NCBI GenBank assembly: GCA_946887295.1
Contig: CAMPKP010000012.1
Coordinates: 1 to 40,636 of the forward strand
Reading direction: 5' to 3'
Source: an uncultured Gemmatimonadota bacterium
GTDB lineage: Bacteria > Gemmatimonadota > Gemmatimonadetes > Gemmatimonadales > GWC2-71-9
DNA length: 40,636 bases
The first letter of the stretch is position 1. Each line of letters opens with the position of its first letter. This document shows, one piece after another, positions 34,929 to 40,636 of this stretch. The notes below the pieces were generated by a model. The model saw only the letters and a program-made list of their open reading frames with translations. It had not been told where the DNA came from and made no database searches. The position numbers were made by a program, and so were the translations under genes.

Positions 34929-35554
34929 AGCTGCTCGCCGCCACTCGCAGCGCCGGGAAGCAGCGCGAGTTCCAGCGGATCCTCGAGCGCGCGGGCGTCG
35001 AGGTGGTGTTCCCCGACGACGTGGGCCTCTATCCCACCCAGGCGGAGGACGCGCTCGAGCTGGGCGAGACGTTCGAGGCAAATGCCCGGAGAAAGGCGGA
35101 GCACTTCGCCCGGCTGAGCGGTCTCCCCACCGTCGCCGACGACTCCGGTCTCGAAGTCCTCTCCCTCGGCGGCGCTCCCGGTGTGCGCTCGCGCCGCTGG
35201 GCGGGTGCTTCGGGTACCGAGGCTCAGACAGATGCCGTCAACAATGCCGAGCTGGTCCGCCGGCTCGCCGGGGCCACCGGCGCGCGGCGCGGCGCCCGCT
35301 ATCGCTGTGTCCTGGTGTACCTGCCGCGGCCGGGAGCGATCCCTCGGACATTCGAAGGAGTCTGCGCCGGCCGGATCCTCGAGGAGCCCAGGGGCGACCG
35401 GGGATTCGGCTACGACCCCTATTTCCTGAGCGACGAGCTGGGCAAGACGTTCGGGGAAGCCTCGCCTGCCGAGAAGGACGAGGTGAGCCACCGCGGGCGG
35501 GCGTTGCGCGAGCTGGCCGAGGCACTGGGAGCCGGCTTGACACATCAAGATTAA
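34925..35554 (+). CDS. rdgB: XTP/dITP diphosphatase (non-canonical purine NTP pyrophosphatase)
   Basis: A 209-residue Ham1/RdgB enzyme that removes ITP, dITP and XTP from the nucleotide pool. It starts LLAATRSAGKQREFQRIL (usual ATxNxxKxxE), has ETFEANARRKAEHFARLSGLPTVADDSGLEV with the catalytic/metal acidic residues, GFGYDPYF and the SHRGRAL end. GTG start overlaps rph. The last codons contain the arsR promoter -35 and half of the arsR operator; its TAA stop is within that operator. Confidence 0.94.
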   Translation: MKLLAATRSAGKQREFQRILERAGVEVVFPDDVGLYPTQAEDALELGETFEANARRKAEHFARLSGLPTVADDSGLEVLSLGGAPGVRSRRWAGASGTEAQTDAVNNAELVRRLAGATGARRGARYRCVLVYLPRPGAIPRTFEGVCAGRILEEPRGDRGFGYDPYFLSDELGKTFGEASPAEKDEVSHRGRALRELAEALGAGLTHQD

Positions 35555-35566
35555 TTGATATATGTT
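35537..35566 (+). promoter_or_regulatory. Promoter of the arsR-arsM-arsN2 cassette
   Basis: A perfect TTGACA (35537-35542), an 18-nt spacer and TATGTT (35561-35566); TATATG (35559-35564, 16-nt spacer) is an alternative -10. The operator lies between the two hexamers, as for an ArsR repressor that blocks polymerase. The predicted transcript starts at or beside the ATG (35572), so arsR may be translated leaderless; no Shine-Dalgarno is seen. Confidence 0.75.
35544..35559. promoter_or_regulatory. ArsR-type operator 1 (ATCAA-N6-TTGAT)
   Basis: Perfect 5-bp inverted repeat ATCAA/TTGAT with a 6-nt AT-rich centre, between the -35 and -10 of the arsR promoter and across the rdgB stop codon. The same half-sites and spacing recur before arsM. 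Confidence 0.75.
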
Positions 35567-35571
35567 GCCGC

Positions 35572-35889
35572 ATGACCACCCGCGCCGCCCTGGACACCGA
35601 CCGCGCCGTCCGGCTCTTCCACGCCCTCTCGGATGAGACCCGCCTTTCCATCCTGAAGCGCCTCCGGCACGGCGAGCGCTGCGTCTGTGAGCTGACCGAC
35701 GTCCTCGAAGCCGCGCAGTCGCGCCTGTCCTTCCACCTCCGGGTCCTCAAGGAGGCCGGCCTGGTGACGGACCGCCGCGAAGGCCGCTGGATGTACTACA
35801 CCCTGAACACCGAAGCCTTGGCCGATGTCGCCGACCTGGCGCACACTCTCGCGATGCCATTGCCGGCTCGGGAGAACGGCTGCTGCTGA
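35572..35889 (+). CDS. arsR: ArsR/SmtB-family arsenic-responsive repressor
   Basis: A 105-residue winged helix-turn-helix repressor. The N-terminal RLFHALSDETRLSILKRL is typical, and the metalloid site ERCVCELTD gives Cys37 and Cys39 (the classical CxC in the alpha-3 helix). The recognition helix region is AQSRLSFHLRVLKEAGLVTDRREGRWMYY. The protein ends NGCC (Cys104-Cys105), which may add As(III) ligands. Known family action: bound to the operator it represses transcription, and As(III) or Sb(III) releases it. It controls its own promoter and probably arsM through the second operator. ATG 35572 chosen; no Shine-Dalgarno, consistent with a leaderless mRNA. Confidence 0.92.
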   Translation: MTTRAALDTDRAVRLFHALSDETRLSILKRLRHGERCVCELTDVLEAAQSRLSFHLRVLKEAGLVTDRREGRWMYYTLNTEALADVADLAHTLAMPLPARENGCC

Positions 35890-35907
35890 TGTCTTTGTGG
35901 CCGATAT

Positions 35908-35923
35908 ATCAACATTTCTTGAT
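35908..35923. promoter_or_regulatory. ArsR-type operator 2 before arsM
   Basis: ATCAA (35908-35912), 6 nt, TTGAT (35919-35923), the same palindrome as in the arsR promoter. It lies in the 46-nt arsR-arsM gap, just upstream of a strong GAGGAGG ribosome binding site (35925-35931). Confidence 0.7.
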
Positions 35924-35935
35924 CGAGGAGGCGTC

Positions 35936-36754
35936 GTGAGCACCGAGGGCTTGAAGACCATCATCCGCGAGAAGTACGGGGAGGCGGCCCGCCGGGCCGG
36001 CACAGGCGGCAGGTCGTCGTGCTGCGGCGGCAGCCCCTGCGGCGCCGACAACAAGGATCCGATCACGTCCGATCTCTACTCCGAGGCCGACGCGGCGGCA
36101 TTGCCCGAGCAGGCGCTCCTGGCCTCCCTGGGCTGTGGCAATCCGACGGCGCTGACCGAGCTGCACCAGGGAGAGGTGGTGCTCGATCTCGGGTCCGGCG
36201 GCGGAATCGACGTGCTGCTCTCCGCCCGTCGGGTCGGCCCGGCGGGAAAGGCGTACGGGCTCGACATGACCGACGAGATGCTGGAGCTGGCCCGGGACAA
36301 CCAGCGGAAGGCCGGACTGGAGAATGTCGAGTTTCTCCGTGGCGATATCGAGGCGATTCCGCTGCCCGACGCCTCGGTCGATGTGATCATCTCCAACTGC
36401 GTCGTCAATCTGTCGGGGGACAAGCGCAAGGTGATTGCCGAGGCCTTCCGGGTGCTCAAGCCCGGCGGCCGCCTGGCGATCTCCGATGTCGTGGTTCGGG
36501 GAGAGATGCCCGCTCCCGTGCGCCGGAGCATGGAGCTGTGGGTCGGCTGCGTCGCCGGAGCGCTGACGGAGGACGAGTTCCGGACCTACCTGGGCGAGGC
36601 CGGCTTCACCCGGATCGACATCGAGCCCACCCGGATCTACGAGGTGGAGGATGCGCGTGCCTTCCTCAGTGGCAGCGGGCTGGACACGGAGGTGTTGGCG
36701 CGCGAGGTGGGCGGATGCGTCATGGGCGCGTTCATCCGCGCCCGGAAGCCGTGA
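35936..36754 (+). CDS. arsM: Arsenite S-adenosylmethionine methyltransferase
   Basis: A 272-residue ArsM, which methylates As(III) to mono-, di- and trimethylated species that are volatile or exported. The SAM site is [20 protein letters not shown]. Conserved cysteines are visible: Cys67 in SLGCGNP, Cys155 in ISNCVVNL and Cys205 in [10 protein letters not shown]. The last two are 50 apart, as in the algal enzyme (Cys174/Cys224), and form the arsenic site. An N-terminal SSCCGGSPC cluster (Cys29, 30, 35) is common in bacterial ArsM. The start is GTG 35936 with GAGGAGG at 5-11 nt upstream. The stop overlaps arsN2. Confidence 0.95.
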   Translation: MSTEGLKTIIREKYGEAARRAGTGGRSSCCGGSPCGADNKDPITSDLYSEADAAALPEQALLASLGCGNPTALTELHQGEVVLDLGSGGGIDVLLSARRVGPAGKAYGLDMTDEMLELARDNQRKAGLENVEFLRGDIEAIPLPDASVDVIISNCVVNLSGDKRKVIAEAFRVLKPGGRLAISDVVVRGEMPAPVRRSMELWVGCVAGALTEDEFRTYLGEAGFTRIDIEPTRIYEVEDARAFLSGSGLDTEVLAREVGGCVMGAFIRARKP

Positions 36755-37194
36755 GCGCGACCGTTCGGCTGGCGACCCCGGGTGACTATCCCGGCGTCGT
36801 CGGTCTGCTCCGCGCCTCCGGTCTCCCCACGGCGGGACTGAAACCGGGCTTGCCCGACTTTCTGGTCGCGGAAGTGGGGGGGAAGGTCGTCGGCGCTGTC
36901 GGCCTCGAGGTGTATGGGGACCGCGCGCTGCTGCGCTCCGCCGTGGTCGATGCCGGCCGCAGGGGTACCGGTGTGGGGCAGGACCTGGTCGAAACCTTGC
37001 TGCAGCGGGCCCGCTCCCGCGGCGTGCGCGAAGTCTATCTGTTGACCACCACGGCGGAGGACTACTTCCCACGCTTCGGCTTCAGCACCATCTCCCGCAC
37101 CGAGGTAGCTCCCGCGGTTCGAGCCTCGGAGGAGTTCCGTGGCGCATGTCCGGACACGGCCGTGGCGATGCGCCGGGTGCTGCAGGGCGCCTGA
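36751..37194 (+). CDS. arsN2: GNAT N-acetyltransferase, ArsN2 type
   Basis: A 147-residue GNAT protein. The acetyl-CoA loop is RRGTGVGQDLVE (RxGxG-type). The C-terminal YLLTTTAEDYFPRFGFSTISR and FRGACPDTAVAMRRVL match the ArsN2 group, found in arsenic operons. The related ArsN1 acetylates the natural arsenical antibiotic arsinothricin; the substrate of ArsN2 is less clear, so function is inferred from context. GTG 36751 overlaps the arsM stop (GTGA). It ends the cassette; no arsenite efflux pump or arsenate reductase is nearby. The 177-nt gap after it holds no gene I can support, only tRNA-Pro upstream sequence. Confidence 0.87.
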   Translation: MSATVRLATPGDYPGVVGLLRASGLPTAGLKPGLPDFLVAEVGGKVVGAVGLEVYGDRALLRSAVVDAGRRGTGVGQDLVETLLQRARSRGVREVYLLTTTAEDYFPRFGFSTISRTEVAPAVRASEEFRGACPDTAVAMRRVLQGA

Positions 37195-37371
37195 GTACCC
37201 AGCCACTGCCGACCGTCACTGCCGGGGGGATGATGGCGCTCCCTGTGGAAGAGCACGACCGCGCATCGCTCGCGCAGGCGGTCGGGGAGATCGGCCGAAA
37301 TCCGGTAGCTCTGGGGCGCAATCGCTACCCGCACTCGCGCCTGGCCGCTATGTTGCACCTCGTCCCATGTC

Positions 37372-37445
37372 CGGGGTGTGGCGCAGTCCGGTAGCGCGCC
37401 TGCTTTGGGAGCAGGAGGTCCCGGGTTCGAATCCCGGCGCCCCGA
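37372..37445 (+). tRNA. tRNA-Pro (anticodon TGG)
   Basis: A 74-nt cloverleaf: acceptor CGGGGTG/CGCCCCG with one wobble, anticodon arm CCTGC-TTTGGGA-GCAGG with TGG at 37406-37408, T-arm CCGGG-TTCGAAT-CCCGG and discriminator A. CCA is not encoded. A strong terminator follows 11 nt later. The upstream TATGTT (37349-37354) could be a -10, but no convincing -35 is seen. Confidence 0.95.
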
Positions 37446-37456
37446 TTGTAGCCGAG

Positions 37457-37491
37457 ATCCCGTCAGCCTGGTAGAAGGTTGACGGGATTTT
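37457..37491 (+). terminator. Intrinsic terminator after tRNA-Pro
   Basis: Stem ATCCCGTCAGCC (37457-37468) pairs with GGTTGACGGGAT (37477-37488), 12 bp with one G-U, 8-nt loop, followed by TTTT. It ends the tRNA-Pro transcript and separates it from the convergent hydrolase gene. Confidence 0.85.
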
Positions 37492-37555
37492 CGCTGCTGC
37501 ACGCCGGTTGGTCCCTCCGGATGCCACCACGATCGAGCCGCGGCCACGAGATCGT

Positions 37556-38926
37556 TCAGCGCAGCGCGCTCATGCGAAAGACCCGCGTCACTCCGGGCTT
37601 GAGTCGGATGCCGGCGAGCACTCGCCCCTGGGAGAGCGCCACGCGGGAGGCGCTGCCATCGAGCGCGTATTCGGTGGCACGAGCCGCGCGGCGCCTCAGC
37701 GAGATGTCCACGGTCGGAGTGCCTTTCCGGCTCCAGACCACCAGTACCTGGTCGCCATCCGGCCGGATGAAGAGATGATGATACAGCGCCCCGGCCTCGC
37801 CCGAGGTGACCCGCACCCGGGCCTCGGGGTCCGCAACGGTGAGCGTTCCCGTGTCGAGCAGGTCGGTCAGCAGGTCCACGGTCCTGAACGCCAGCTTCGG
37901 CGTCCGATCGGTCCTGGTCAGGCCCAGGTGGTAGTTGGGCTCATCGCCGATGACCGGGCTGCCGGGCGCTAGATCCTTGATCTCGTAGATCCCGATGTGC
38001 TCGATGCGCGGATCGGCCAGGAACGTGGCGACCGCCCGCGCCCACCAGTCCGCCTGCTGCTCCTCCGTCCTGCCCGGCGTCGTCGCGAATCCCATCTCGT
38101 TGATCCACACCGGCCGGTGGCCGCAGCGATCCACCACCGGCAGGAACCCTTCCCGGTAGCGCGCGTCGAGGTAGGTCTCGACCACGACGCTGTCGGGCGT
38201 CCAGGTCTCGGGATAGGCATGAAACGGCACTGCGGTGATGTCACGGGTGGCGCCGGCCTCGCACAGCTCACCCAGCCATTCCTCGTCGGCCCAGACCATT
38301 CCACCCGGCAGGATCCCGGCGCCCGGCGCGGCCTCCCGGATGGCGGCGGCACCTCGCGCCAGCACTTCCGCGTACTCCGCCGCGCTGCCATCCCACCAGA
38401 GCGGGACGTTCTCTTCGTTGTAGATCTCGTATGAGGCCACGTTGGAGTGCCGCCGCATCGCTCGGGCCAGGCTGGAGGCGAATGCTTCCCAGTCTTCGAT
38501 CCGGGCGGGTGGATCGTTCCAGAGGTGACCATCCGCCGATCGGCCGGCGGCTGCCCAGTCGGGCGTGTAGCCCAGATAGGGTCGAAGGGTGATGCCGTAG
38601 CGTGCGGCCAGCTCTGCGAAGCGGTGCAGCCACTCCAGGTCCAGCGTGTCCGGCGCCGGCTGATAGTCGTCCCAACCGAGACTGCCCCGCCAGGTATGCA
38701 CTTCGAGCTGGCGCAGCAGCTCGAAATCCTTCGCCACCTCGGACAGGCTCTCGCCTTTGTCGTAATCCTCGAGCACGCTGAAGGACACCCGCTTCGTCGC
38801 CGCCAACGGCTCGGCCTGGGCTCGCGCTCCGCTTCCCGTGCTGCATGCCGACCAGGCGCAGCAGCAGGCCAGCACCAACCCGGCGGCTGTTCCGGCGGCC
38901 CGGAACGGTCTAAGTTCTTGGATCAC
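37556..38926 (-). CDS. Exported glycoside hydrolase of clan A (GH39-like)
   Basis: A protein of about 456 residues with a hydrophobic Cys-rich leader (AGLVLACCCAWSACS), so a signal peptide, probably a lipoprotein. The body is a TIM-barrel hydrolase: RGSLGWDDYQP, YGITLRPYLGYTPDWAA, YEIYNEENVPLWW with the Asn-Glu acid/base typical of clan GH-A, and VWINEMGFATTPG with the likely nucleophile Glu. The C-terminal ~90 residues are a beta-sandwich. Plant or microbial polysaccharide substrate is unknown. The start is unsure: GTG 38926 or GTG 38932; a TTG further up lies inside tRNA-Arg and is rejected. It is monocistronic, flanked by two tRNA genes. Confidence 0.8.
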   Translation of the reverse strand: MIQELRPFRAAGTAAGLVLACCCAWSACSTGSGARAQAEPLAATKRVSFSVLEDYDKGESLSEVAKDFELLRQLEVHTWRGSLGWDDYQPAPDTLDLEWLHRFAELAARYGITLRPYLGYTPDWAAAGRSADGHLWNDPPARIEDWEAFASSLARAMRRHSNVASYEIYNEENVPLWWDGSAAEYAEVLARGAAAIREAAPGAGILPGGMVWADEEWLGELCEAGATRDITAVPFHAYPETWTPDSVVVETYLDARYREGFLPVVDRCGHRPVWINEMGFATTPGRTEEQQADWWARAVATFLADPRIEHIGIYEIKDLAPGSPVIGDEPNYHLGLTRTDRTPKLAFRTVDLLTDLLDTGTLTVADPEARVRVTSGEAGALYHHLFIRPDGDQVLVVWSRKGTPTVDISLRRRAARATEYALDGSASRVALSQGRVLAGIRLKPGVTRVFRMSALR

Positions 38927-38932
38927 ATACAC

Positions 38933-39006
38933 GCGCCTGTAGCTCAACTGGATAGAGCACCGGCCTTCTAAGCCGGTGGTTGCAGGTTCGAGCCCTGCCA
39001 GGCGCG
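38933..39006 (+). tRNA. tRNA-Arg (anticodon TCT)
   Basis: A 74-nt cloverleaf: acceptor GCGCCTG/CAGGCGC, anticodon arm CCGGC-CTTCTAA-GCCGG with TCT at 38967-38969, T-arm GCAGG-TTCGAGC-CCTGC, discriminator G, no encoded CCA. It reads AGA/AGG codons, which are rare in this GC-rich sequence. The 5' end lies only a few bases from the start of the divergent hydrolase gene, and the stop of the minus-strand small gene abuts its 3' end. Confidence 0.95.
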
Positions 39007-39204
39007 CTACGCTTCGTCCTGCGTTTCCCGGCGTGCGCTGGTCTCTCCCGCCTGCTCCTCCTGCTCATCCAGAAACTCCTTCGCGGCCTCCTTGCGGGGC
39101 GCCCGGGCGCTCTCCCGGATCACCTCGTCCTGCTTCTCCTCGGTCATTCCCGTGACCTCGTCGTTCCGGAGCGCGGGAACCCCCTTGTTTGGCTTATCGG
39201 TCAT
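39007..39204 (-). CDS. Small acidic hydrophilic protein, unknown function
   Basis: A 65-residue protein from ATG 39204, rich in Glu, Asp, Lys and Arg (TEEKQDEVIRESARAPRKE, then DEQEEQAGETSARRETQDEA). It has no hydrophobic segment and is probably helical or disordered. I recognise no family. Its composition differs from antisense noise, which here is Arg/Pro-rich, so it is likely real. The TAG is directly next to the 3' end of tRNA-Arg. A longer reading from 39294 would add an unlike N-terminus. Confidence 0.55.
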   Translation of the reverse strand: MTDKPNKGVPALRNDEVTGMTEEKQDEVIRESARAPRKEAAKEFLDEQEEQAGETSARRETQDEA

Positions 39205-39287
39205 CAGACACCTCACCATGGATGGCCCGCCCGCCATCGGCGGGGCACCTGCAATATCCCTTCGGGCCACCCGACCGTTCGTGACCG

Positions 39288-39316
39288 TGGACACCGCCGC
39301 GGTTTCCGGAAATATT
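39288..39316 (+). promoter_or_regulatory. Possible promoter of the TM2 gene
   Basis: TGGACA (39288-39293), 17 nt, AATATT (39311-39316). The start would fall at the ATG (39323), again suggesting a leaderless message. Moderate match only. Confidence 0.35.
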
Positions 39317-39322
39317 CAGCCC

Positions 39323-39715
39323 ATGCATGACTTCGCTCCGCCGGACCCCTCCGAAAAGTCCCGGGGGGTCGCCACGGCCCTCGCCGCCCTCCTGGGGCCC
39401 TTCGGGGCCCACCGCTTCTATGTCGGCAAGACCGGAACCGGCACCCTCATGGCCGTCACGCTTGGCGGCCTCGGTGTCTGGTGGCTGTACGACCTCATCG
39501 TGGTGGCCGCCGGTGACTTCCGGGACGCGGATGGCCGCCGGCTGAGCCGGTGGGATCCCGAAGCGGCCGGCGGCCAGGGCACCGAAGCGCTCGCGCAGGA
39601 CGTCGACGCCCTCCGGGCCGAGGTCGCCGAGCTGGCCGAGCGGCTGGACTTCGCCGAGCGGCTCCTGGCCCAGCCGCGCGACGCCTCCCCGCCGATTCCC
39701 TCCAGGCGCTCCTGA
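39323..39715 (+). CDS. TM2 domain-containing membrane protein
   Basis: A 130-residue protein. Residues about 12-65 form a TM2 domain: KSRGVATALAALLGPFGAHRFY, then VGKTGTGTLMAVTLGGLGVWWLYDLIVV, two TM helices joined by the G-x-HRFY-x-G turn. The segment FRDADGRR follows. The C-terminal ~45 residues are helical with heptads (DVDALRAEVAELAERLDFAE), a probable coiled coil. Biochemical role is unknown. ATG 39323 has no Shine-Dalgarno. The MATE gene starts right at its stop (TGAATG). Confidence 0.85.
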   Translation: MHDFAPPDPSEKSRGVATALAALLGPFGAHRFYVGKTGTGTLMAVTLGGLGVWWLYDLIVVAAGDFRDADGRRLSRWDPEAAGGQGTEALAQDVDALRAEVAELAERLDFAERLLAQPRDASPPIPSRRS

Positions 39716-40636
39716 ATGGACCCGGCCCGAAGCACCGCCGGTCGGCTCCTGCCCCGGCGGGAGGACCTGCGTGCCATGCTCCACCTCGCGGGGCCGGTCG
39801 TCGTCATCCAGGTCGGAATGATGCTGATGGGCGTGGTGGACACGATCATGGTCGGCCACCTCTCCGCCGTCGCGCTCGCGGCGGTCGCGCTCGGCAACCT
39901 CTACTTCTTCGGGCTCGGCGTGTTCGGCATGGGGACGCTGATGGTGCTCGACCCCGTCGTCGCGCAGGCCGTGGGCGCCCGCGACCATCCCGGCATAGCC
40001 CGGGGAGTCCAGCGCGGCGTCCTCGTGGCGCTGATGCTGGCCCTCCCGGCGACCCTGCTGCTGCTGCCCGCCGAGCCGTTCATGGTGCTCGCGCTGCAAC
40101 CCGCCGATGTGGTGCCCGACGCGGCTGCGTACGCCGTCCGCCTCGCGCCGGGCGTGCTGCCCTTCTTCCTGTTCGTCGTGCTTCGGCAGAGTCTCCAGTC
40201 GATGCACCGCACGGCCCCGATCATGGTCACGATCGTGGTCGCCAACCTCGTCAACGCCGCGCTCAACTGGGTGCTCATCTTCGGCCACTTCGGCGCCCCG
40301 GCTCTGGGCGTGATCGGCTCCGCCTGGGCCACCACCCTCAGCCGATGGCTCCTGGCGGTCATGCTCCTCGGAATGACATGGAAGGATCTGAGACCGTATC
40401 TCCTGCCCATCCGGCCCGAGATCCGGCAGTGGGCTCCGCTCTGGCGCATGCTGCGCCTCGGCGTGCCGATCGGATGTCAGTACACGCTGGAGTTCGGCGC
40501 GTTCGCGTTCGTGGCCCTGATGATGGGGTGGCTCGGCTCCCGCGCGATGGCGGGCCACCAGGTCGCCATCAATCTCGCCTCGTTGACCTTCATGGTGCCG
40601 CTCGGCGTCGCCGACGCGGCTTCCATTCTCGTAGGT
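39716..40636 (+). CDS. MATE-family efflux transporter (partial, runs off window)
   Basis: The first 307 residues of a MATE antiporter, which exports drugs or cationic compounds against H+ or Na+. A short cytosolic start is followed by TM1 LHLAGPVVVIQVGMMLMGVVDTIMVG, the highly conserved MATE start (usual P-x-x...VDTxMVG). Next comes ALGNLYFFGLGVFGMGTLMVLDPVVAQAVGARD, then further TM pairs and the second repeat with RLGVPIGCQYTLEFGAFA. At least eight TM segments are visible; the remainder lies beyond the window. The ATG follows the TM2 stop with no gap. NorM-like placement is likely. Confidence 0.92.
   Translation, partial: MDPARSTAGRLLPRREDLRAMLHLAGPVVVIQVGMMLMGVVDTIMVGHLSAVALAAVALGNLYFFGLGVFGMGTLMVLDPVVAQAVGARDHPGIARGVQRGVLVALMLALPATLLLLPAEPFMVLALQPADVVPDAAAYAVRLAPGVLPFFLFVVLRQSLQSMHRTAPIMVTIVVANLVNAALNWVLIFGHFGAPALGVIGSAWATTLSRWLLAVMLLGMTWKDLRPYLLPIRPEIRQWAPLWRMLRLGVPIGCQYTLEFGAFAFVALMMGWLGSRAMAGHQVAINLASLTFMVPLGVADAASILVG

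Noticed and set aside
35887..35935. Possible Sec read-through of the arsR UGA, since selC is present and the codons after it encode CLCG.
   Set aside because: The 5-bp A/U-rich palindrome downstream is better explained as an ArsR operator, identical in half-sites to the one at 35544; ArsR proteins often end in CC; no SECIS-like stem is convincing.
37195..37371. Searched for a short gene between arsN2 and tRNA-Pro.
   Set aside because: Open frames there are short, low-quality shadows, with no ribosome binding site or recognisable product.
38927..38947. TTG at 38947 as start of the glycoside hydrolase.
   Set aside because: It lies inside tRNA-Arg; GTG at 38926 or 38932 lies outside the tRNA.

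Overview
This window is a very GC-rich (about 70% by eye), gene-dense bacterial chromosome segment from a Gram-negative organism. It carries lipid A/LPS-related genes (LptE, an LpxH-like hydrolase, a heptose-phosphate nucleotidyltransferase), an Omp85-like outer-membrane barrel and peptidoglycan genes (murA, murI, pgeF). The gene order, the protein styles (DUF5683, HEAT-cyclophilin, protease/TolB-propeller/barrel) and the mixed ATG/GTG/TTG start use suggest Gemmatimonadota. That placement is inference; no marker here fixes it. Most gene junctions are 1-8 nt overlaps (ATGA, GTGA, TGATG), so expression is probably by long translationally coupled operons. No insertion sequence, phage gene or CRISPR array was seen, and no gene-free stretch exceeds 300 bases.

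Layout. 1-5490 (+): the tail of a sensor kinase, UvrD/PcrA helicase, then gatC-gatA-gatB. 5498-7934 (-): an operon of a coiled-coil membrane protein, a zinc-dependent phospholipase C-like exoprotein and an M23 endopeptidase. 8068-10156 (+): murA, whose catalytic Cys is replaced by Asp, and pgeF. 10153-19318 and on to 20303 (+): a strong promoter, a 5' leader holding an intrinsic terminator, then rimP-nusA-L7Ae-infB-ylxP-rbfA-truB-ribF-secD-secF (translation, transcription elongation and protein export). 20467-24749 (+): tatD, formate-THF ligase, ridA, a selenocysteine tRNA gene (selC), a DUF5683 exported protein and murI, facing an LpxH-like gene on the minus strand.

25558-35554 (+) is one closely packed operon with an envelope theme: hotdog thioesterase, secreted HEAT-cyclophilin protein, a large gluzincin protease/TolB-propeller/Omp85-like barrel fusion, LolB-like protein, LptE, small membrane protein, Kef-type antiporter, RfaE2, RNase PH and RdgB. 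35537-37194 is an arsenic cassette (arsR-arsM-arsN2) with a matching ATCAA-N6-TTGAT operator in front of both arsR and arsM. The end holds tRNA-Pro(TGG) with a clear terminator, a clan-A glycoside hydrolase (-), tRNA-Arg(TCT), a small acidic protein (-), a TM2 protein and the start of a MATE exporter running off the window.

Most interesting points: (1) the protease-propeller-barrel fusion next to a secreted cyclophilin and LPS/lipoprotein assembly factors, possibly an undescribed outer-membrane proteolysis or biogenesis module; (2) the promoter plus leader terminator before rimP-nusA, a candidate NusA feedback attenuator; (3) selC, implying selenoproteins elsewhere in the genome; (4) MurA with Asp at the fosfomycin-target Cys; (5) truB, which has no canonical start and seems to begin at a CTG in a CTGA overlap; (6) the arsR/arsM double operator; and (7) a nested 59-nt inverted repeat between secF and tatD.
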